From: Dipteronia dyeriana
Lineage: Eukaryota; Streptophyta; Magnoliopsida; Sapindales; Sapindaceae
Assembly (NCBI GenBank): GCA_032871835.1
Contig: CM065301.1
Coordinates: 19,609,291 to 19,673,290, forward strand
Reading direction: 5' to 3'
Length of the DNA: 64,000 nt
How positions within the stretch are numbered: position 1 is the first letter of the stretch; every line of letters begins with the position of its first letter. A program made the position numbers and the translations under genes. Below the pieces are notes generated by a model. The model ran no database searches and was not told the origin of the DNA. It worked only from the letters and a program-made list of their open reading frames with translations. Below are positions 58,078 to 64,000 of this stretch, piece after piece.

Positions 58078-58913
58078 GTAAAGCATTGCTCGACGCTGAG
58101 ACCATGTATAGCAAGCTTAAGAAATTAGCCTTAGCACTTGTCGTAGCCGTACGAAAGCTAAGGCCATATCTCCATTGTCACCCAATCAAGGCACTCACCC
58201 CTTTCCCATTTAAGAATATATTGCATAAACCAAAACTTTCAGGTCGATTAACGAAGTAGGTGGTCGAGCTCAGCGAACACAACATCACCTTCCAGTCACA
58301 GTATTCGTTGACTTCATTACAAATTTCACTCATAACAAAAATTTACAGGCTAAACAAGAATTAATGGCTCTCTGGGAGGATACAACAGATAGAACATGGA
58401 TTCCATCAGTCGATGGATCTAGCATCATCAAAGGAAGTGGAATTGGACTTGTGCTTAAATCTCCATGAGCAAAAAATATAAAACAGCCAATTCATTGCAA
58501 TTTTCGTGCGACAAACAATGAAGCCAAATATGAAGCTCTACTAGCAGAGCTCGACTTAGCAAGAAGTTTGGGAATAAAAAATATACAGGTGTGAAGTGAC
58601 TCCCAACTAGTCATTTGACAAATGAACAGAACATACGAAGCTAAAGATAAAAGGATGGCAACATATATGTCCAAAGCAAAGCAACTACAGTCTACATTCG
58701 ATGATTTTTCTATTTTGCAGGTTCTAAGGTCAGACAATGCTTAAGCATATGCATTAGCAAGTTTGGGGTCGATGACTCAGACTGATTGTCTTAAGTCAAT
58801 ACCTATTGTGCTCCTTCTATCGCCTGCAATACACAATGAAGAAAACATTTCACAGGTCAACGACCACAGTTTGACTTGGAAAGATCCAATAATGAACTAT
58901 CTGCAAGCCGACA
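58078..58913 (+). pseudogene. RNase H remainder and second RNase H of element 4
   Basis: The ordinary RNase H resumes with SKALLDAETMYSKLKKLALA and is open to 58259. The archaeal-like domain follows (VDGSSIIKGSGIGLVLK, FRATNNEAKYEALLAELDLA, then SDSQLVI) at about 58390-58750 with several stops. Both domains confirm the Tat-type layout. The linker to integrase (WKDPIMNYLQAD) ends at the solo LTR. Confidence 0.75.
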
Positions 58914-58924
58914 TGACAGGACTC

Positions 58925-59010
58925 ACCCCGACTCCTCTCTTGAGTACGAGGGAGGCCCTGTGGGCTGCCCCGACTCCTCTCTTGAGTACGAGGGAAACCC
59001 TATGGGCTCT
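58925..59010. repeat. 44-bp tandem duplication in the solo LTR
   Basis: ccccgactcctctcttgagt occurs at 58926 and 58970. Confidence 0.85.
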
Positions 59011-59224
59011 ACATTTACTAGCATGATAAAAGAACTTTCTACTGAAATTTCCATAGGAAATACTTGTTATTAAACAAATAAAATGTAAGGAGAGTGCAAA
59101 ATGTACATAATTTCAATTTCTTTTCATATATTTTCGTTCTTTACAAAAATTGTCAAAATTGACCGATCGGACCAAAAACCGACCACTATAAAAACTAAGT
59201 AACCAGTCCATCCCGAGTGGAAAA

Positions 59225-59345
59225 CTGAACAGGCCGAGTAAGAAAACCGAGTAGGCCGAGTAGACCAAATAGGCCTTGTGGGCCGAGTAGACCGAATAAG
59301 CCTTGTGGGCCGAGTAGGTCAAGTGGGCCGAGTAGAAATCCGACC
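59225..59345. repeat. About 33-bp minisatellite in the solo LTR
   Basis: ccttgtgggccgagtagacc and the variants gccgagtaga and gccgagtagg recur three to four times. Confidence 0.75.
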
Positions 59346-59784
59346 AAGTCCCGACCATGTCTACCGTCCCGACCATGCCGACCTCATATATCTAAATATG
59401 TACATGAAAATTTAAAATGCATGACTTTTATGCTTCCTGATGTCATCGAGTGGCCCACCTCAAAACTTCTGAGTCCGCACAACCGAGCAGCTACCTGAAT
59501 AAAATTTTAAGAGTGAAAGGATGAGCGCTAACGCCCAGTGAGTGAATGAAAACCTTTAAAAACACTTTTCTAGATCACTTTATAATAAGCATTCAGCAAT
59601 ACATGGTATAAAATAATATATCTACTTTCATACTTAATAAAATGAATACTGCATGCATCACTTTTCTGAACAAGAGTAAGATACTTTATAAAATCTTAAT
59701 CTTCACCAAATTCGTACTGGGGATATCCATACGTAAGCCGAAACACATTCGGGCAAACGCAGAGTCATGAATAACTTCTGGTCA

Positions 59785-59940
59785 TACCCGTGCAGAGCGA
59801 CTCAATTACTCTTTCTCTGGTCAATACGCGGGCAGAGCGACTCTCTGGTCATACATGTGCAGAGCGAATCAATTACTCTTTCTCTGGTCATGCACTTGCA
59901 GAGCGACTCATGACATACACATGTGTAGAACGGCCCCAAA
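59785..59940. repeat. Third minisatellite in the solo LTR
   Basis: gcagagcga(c/a)tcaattactc and tttctctggtcat recur over four degenerate units. Confidence 0.75.
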
Positions 59941-60589
59941 AGCCAACCATAATCATAACTGGGGAAGGTACATACATGGTGCTTTTATAGAAATCATAAT
60001 CTCTTCTTGATAATTCATAAAAATAATATAGTGATTCTGAATACTAATATAAGCATAAAATATATATACTTTCAGTTCTCTGTATACTCACCATCAATCA
60101 TAAAAAGCAATAAAAAGCTTAAAATGATTTGCAGCAATTAAAGCATAAAACTGTAAACTTGAGTTAAAACAAAATTGAAACTTAATTCACTCACAACTTA
60201 GACGTCAAGCTTAATTCAGACTGGGTATGCTAGGTTCTCTTCGTCTTCTTTCCCTAACAATCACAAGATCCAATTAAAAACTGGATATCAAAGAAGAATC
60301 AACTTAAATCTATGATCGAGAGAGCTTCACTGACTTATTCTCTTTCTTCTCTTTCCTTTCTTCTGCTGGATTCTATTGCTTTCTAGCTCTCACCACGTTT
60401 ATCCTCATATATTTATACTCATGGAAGGACACAGCTGAAGTTGTGAGCTCACAGCTGCCTGTCAGCCATGCAATCACATAGGCTTACTCACCTGATGCCT
60501 TTTTCTGCTTCACGCTTATCCCATTTTTTATTTTTATTTTTAATTTGGGCCTTTCAATTGAGCCTGAAAGACATGGGTGTTACACGACA

Positions 60590-61780
60590 TCCTACCCGGC
60601 GACAGAGTCAAAGCAAGAAAAATTAAAGACAATGCAGCCGAATTATGAGTTCTCTACGGTAAAATGTACAAAAAACCATTTATAGGTTGATACTTGAGGT
60701 GTCTCAATCCTCACGATGTGTACGACGTCCTTAAAAGCTTACAATATGAAGAATGTCGACACTACTCCAGAGCAAGAAGTTTGTCGAATTGAGGAATTAC
60801 AACCGGATACTACTGGCTGACAATGCAGTTCGACTCTTAAAAACACGTCCAAACTTGCGACAAGTACCAAAGATTCACACAAGTATCTAACCTACATCTA
60901 GGTATGTTAACTCTATTTCGACCCATTGGCCTTTTATTAAATGAGGAATAGATATTATAGCGAAACTCCCAGCAACCCCCGAAAGGGTAGTATACATGCT
61001 AGTCTTAACGAACTACTTCAGCAAATGGGTTGAAGTGGGAGCCATCCAACATGTATTTGACATAGAGGTACAAAATTTTGTTTGGAGAAATATAATTTAC
61101 GGGTTTGGAACACCCAAAGAGATTGTGACCGACATCGGTGCTCAATTCATGTCGTTTGACTTTTAAAACTTCTACGACAAGTACCGGATTAAATTGAGCT
61201 TCTCAACTCCCCGCTACCCTCAAGCAAATGGATTAGTAGAATCGACTAACAAAACCATTATCAATACGTTAAAGAAATGCCTGGAAGTTGAAAAGATGAA
61301 TTTGCTGACAAACTCCCTGAGATCCTCTAGTCGTACAAGACTACCCCTCGTCGATCAACAAGGGAAACCCCTCTCGTCTGTGGATCAGAAAAGGTGGTTC
61401 CAATTGAAAAATGACTCACAACTACTCGAAATGAAAACCTCAGTGAAGAACAAAATAATATGGAGCTTGCATTCGAACTAGATCACCTCAATAAACGTCG
61501 AGAGCGAGTTGCCCTAAGAATACAAACGTATCAATAACAAGTCGTTCGACATTACAAAAAAAATGTAAAGATCAGAACTTTCAACATCGGTGACTAGGTG
61601 TTATAGAGAGTCTTTCAAAATAAAAGGGAGCAGGATGTAAGAAAATTGGGTCCGACATAGGAAGGACCCCATCAAATAATAGACGTTAAAGGACGAAGAG
61701 CAAACAAACTACAAGCCCTCAACGGTCGAGAGATGCACAACAGTTGGAATGCTCTACACCTAAAACAATATCATTTCTAA
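60590..61780 (+). pseudogene. Integrase of element 4 (degenerate, catalytic triad readable)
   Basis: The N-terminal zinc region (GYYWLT, closing pair CDKY instead of CxxC) is at about 60740-60880. In the core, GIDIIAKLP (first Asp, about 60950), VTDIGAQF (second Asp, about 61130) and NGLVESTNKTI (Glu, about 61240) keep the D, D, E residues. The C-terminal domain ends WNALHLKQYHF with a stop at 61778-61780. In-frame stops near 60650, 60950 and 61168 prevent expression. Confidence 0.82.
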
Positions 61781-62739
61781 TCCTTTATCTATGACATTTC
61801 TTATTTCTACATTATTGTTTTCATCTTCTACATGCTTGATACTAACAAGTAGACCGACGAGAGCAATGATGATGCCTTAGTTACAACTAAGAACAAAGTT
61901 GAGTTCGCAAAAAGCATATTTTCCAAAGCTCAAAGTGACTCATAAATCAAGAGCTACCAACTTCGACAAGCCATAAAATAAGTTCTTACAAGAACTCAAT
62001 GAATTAACCAGTGAAAGATTCAAGCCTTGCTCTCAGGGTCCATAGCCACACGATGTTCTGCATTCAAGGATTTTCAAGCACAAATTATGCACAAGATCAA
62101 ATACAACTCTCAATATCCTCATTCGACTTCGTAAACTAGGAATTGGGGGAATGACACTAGTGACAAACGATCAGTCAACACTTTTATAACGCATGTACAA
62201 GATTATCTTTGTAAATAAAATGGTCGAATCGACCACTCAATGTAATCAAAGTACGCAAGTACATGAATTTGAATTTACCAAAATGGTGGCGTCAACCCCA
62301 TGTTGTAATTAGATCATGCAAGCACGCGATTGATACTTTAAGTAGAACGACCAAATCAACCTCAAGTACAAAAAACATTTATGTAATCTCTACAGTTTTG
62401 TCGAACTACCTTTGTATTATCAATAAAATCATATTCGATAAATTTATTTACCACCCAGATTAGTTGTTTATTCAAGTTAATCTTAGTACTTTAATCATTC
62501 AAAGGTCTATTGACCTCGAATCAATTATATCTTACAACAAGCAGTAGGTTGTCAACCCCTACCGCATCAAAAAATATGCAATCAAAATGAAATAAAAGGT
62601 CCAATCGACCTCCTTCCATTCAAAAATATAAATAAATAAAAAATATCAGTATCAAGTTAATTACAGATAGCGTCAACACGAAGAATCTTTACAGTACCCC
62701 CGTTCGACAAACAAATATTTATAGAAGTTTAAAAAATAT
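61781..62739. other. Spacer after integrase of element 4
   Basis: It occupies the position that holds the 99-bp array in elements 1-3. Only degenerate tcgacc/cgacca phrases recur at irregular spacing; no clean array. No ORF supported. Confidence 0.5.
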
Positions 62740-63885
62740 ATATTCGATTCAAGCTTGAGAATTTGGCTCGACAATTACATTAGGACCATTTTCCATCTCC
62801 ATAACGTCTTGGACATTTGCAACGTCCGCATTCGAGAAGCCTTCATTCCTGAAACGTTCTTCCTCTTCAAACTCACAAATCTTCACATGCATCACCTAAG
62901 AATCCCATTGCAAATGCTCACTAAAAAAATACTGTTTGAAGAGATTCATTCTTGCAGCACACATGGCATCGACCGAAATGGTTGTGAGGTGATCGACATA
63001 TTCGACACACTGATGCTCCTTCTCTACAGGACCTATTTTCCTTTTTTCTAACTCTTCACCCTGTCGATCATTCACTCCTTCAACTTTTACAGATCCTCTT
63101 CCAAGGTCAAGATTTTCTTTTCTAATTCCGTATTGGCCTTATCAAGCTTGTCGTGGGCACTCATGAGAGAGTCGTTGACTCTTTAAAGTTTCGAACACCT
63201 CTCTCGACTAGCTTTATATCTCTTTTTCATGTATATTTGTGTTTGAAGAGCCTACAATACAAAATACAACACTATGAACCGTGGATAAAAATAATTGGAA
63301 AATTCTAAAAACAAAATATATATGTACAACTCACTTAAAAAGTGGAGAGCAGCCTCTCGTCAACAACCTCATCGGTCTTCTTTCCCTTGAGGTATTATTT
63401 GTCGACCAGAAAGAGGAGGTCATTTGACTTCTTCATAAAGGTACTTCACTATTTGAAAACAGATACCTTGGGAGAGAACACCACCAGAGTAAAATTGGCT
63501 CTCATCGGTGCCGCCTTTACAATTTTCCCTTTGGGGTCCAACTTGATGGCTTTCCTATTGGGATTAGCCTTATTAGTCTTCTTTTCTTCTTCAACCTCTT
63601 AGGAGGGCTTGTATCTAGGAAAGAGTCAAAATATATCTCATCAAATTGGACAATCGCTTACTCTTTCGATGCTTCCTCCCTCGTCGTCTTCTTGGCCAAT
63701 GTCGTCGTTCTCCTCTTGTTCACTGCTTCCCTCCGAAGCTTCAAAGCTTCTTTATGACCCAAAATGTTAAACTTTACATTTAGTAGGGTCTTAGTTGTGA
63801 AACGACGCTCAACGTCAAACACAGGAGTTAAAAATCTTGTGCCACAAAGTATTTCAAATACCCTTCTAATCCAGGTATACGACAC
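62740..63885 (-). pseudogene. Antisense accessory gene of element 4 (coiled coil, degenerate)
   Basis: Minus-strand reading from 63885 gives a basic open stretch (FTTKTLLNVKFNILGHKEAL). About 63600-63440 reads KLDPKGKIVKAAPMRANF. A coiled coil at about 63240-63090 includes VNDSLMSAHDKLDKANTELE then KKILTLEEDL. It lies after integrase, opposite to pol, as in elements 1-3, and probably continues past the window end. Stops break it. The sequence is not obviously the same protein as in elements 1-3; position and coiled coil are the shared traits. Confidence 0.5.
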
Positions 63886-64000
63886 CGTATCTTTTAAGAG
63901 AGGATACGGTGTCCGTGGCGCATTCCACGTCGAATGAAGCCATCAAGTACTAGGCCTAGGATTACCTTACTACAGTAACACCTTCCAACTTCTCACTTCA

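Larger units (their letters stand above)
58914..60584 (-). mobile_element. Solo LTR, 1671 bp, of an unrelated LTR retrotransposon
   Basis: Plus-strand ends tgacagga...gtgttaca (minus-strand TGTAACACCC...TGTCA) are flanked by cgaca on both sides (58909-58913 and 60585-60589), a perfect 5-bp duplication that restores the element 4 frame (LQAD joined to ILPGD). TG/CA ends with a 5-bp duplication and no coding sequence indicate a single LTR left by recombination. The TGTAACACCC start resembles Tekay/Del-type LTRs (inference). Three separate minisatellites lie inside. Confidence 0.82.
47034..64000 (+). mobile_element. Element 4: second Tat-like retrotransposon, interrupted twice and cut by the window end
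   Basis: Order on the plus strand: LTR, primer site (47652), gag (47721 on), protease, RT, ordinary RNase H, [element 5], rest of RNase H, second RNase H, [solo LTR], integrase (stop at 61778-61780), spacer, and antisense coiled-coil gene on the minus strand. The 3' LTR is not reached. The layout matches elements 1-3, but the sequence is too different for the same family. The left boundary is uncertain. Pol has many stops. Confidence 0.75.

Noticed and set aside
61781..62739. A 99-bp-type array in element 4
   Set aside because: Short tcgacc-like phrases recur, but spacing is irregular and no unit can be aligned.

Overview
This window is nuclear DNA of a flowering plant, probably a eudicot. 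The reasons are GT-AG spliced genes with short introns, a land-plant PLS-class PPR gene of the E subgroup, remnants of a plant 2-oxoglutarate dioxygenase, AT-rich intergenic DNA, and Ty3/gypsy elements of Tat type (gag-pol with an extra RNase H and a spliced accessory gene on the opposite strand). Only two host genes look intact.

Left part, 1-27890: a three-level nest of related Tat-like retrotransposons. Element 3 (+ strand) is cut inside its reverse transcriptase at 22824/22825 by element 2 (- strand), whose 5' LTR is 21638-22824. Element 2 is in turn interrupted between its tandem array and its antisense gene by element 1 (- strand, 2031-14907), which is complete, with TGTTAA...TTAACA LTRs and a CAATG/TAATG target duplication. 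Each copy carries a 99-bp tandem array after the integrase and an antisense accessory gene. All are full of stops and frameshifts.

Middle part, 27890-41650: AT-rich DNA with small transposons: a hAT-type element with an 8-bp duplication whose left end is itself tandemly duplicated, a tRNA-like SINE remnant, an AT-rich MITE-like element, and three copies of a long-TIR Mutator-like element. Two of these have perfect 10-bp target duplications, and the third interrupts a block whose uninterrupted paralogue is 5 kb away. The intronless PPR gene (37106-39517, 803 aa, RNA editing/processing class) lies between two paralogous blocks. Both blocks hold a broken dioxygenase fragment and a copy of the DNA 3' of the eIF2B gamma gene.

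Right part, 41705-46712 (- strand): a 13-exon gene for the gamma subunit of translation factor eIF2B, 463 aa, with every splice site readable. About 0.3-0.4 kb beyond its start codon lies the 5' end of element 4, another Tat-like retrotransposon (+ strand) running past the window end. Element 4 is interrupted twice. Element 5, a roughly 5-kb gypsy element on the - strand (51161-58077), sits in the RNase H; its 3' LTR carries a further 1.9-kb insertion. A 1671-bp solo LTR (58914-60584) sits before the integrase. Element 4 also has an antisense coiled-coil accessory gene after its integrase.

I found no rRNA gene, intact tRNA gene or CRISPR array. Boundaries given without a target duplication or splice site are approximate.
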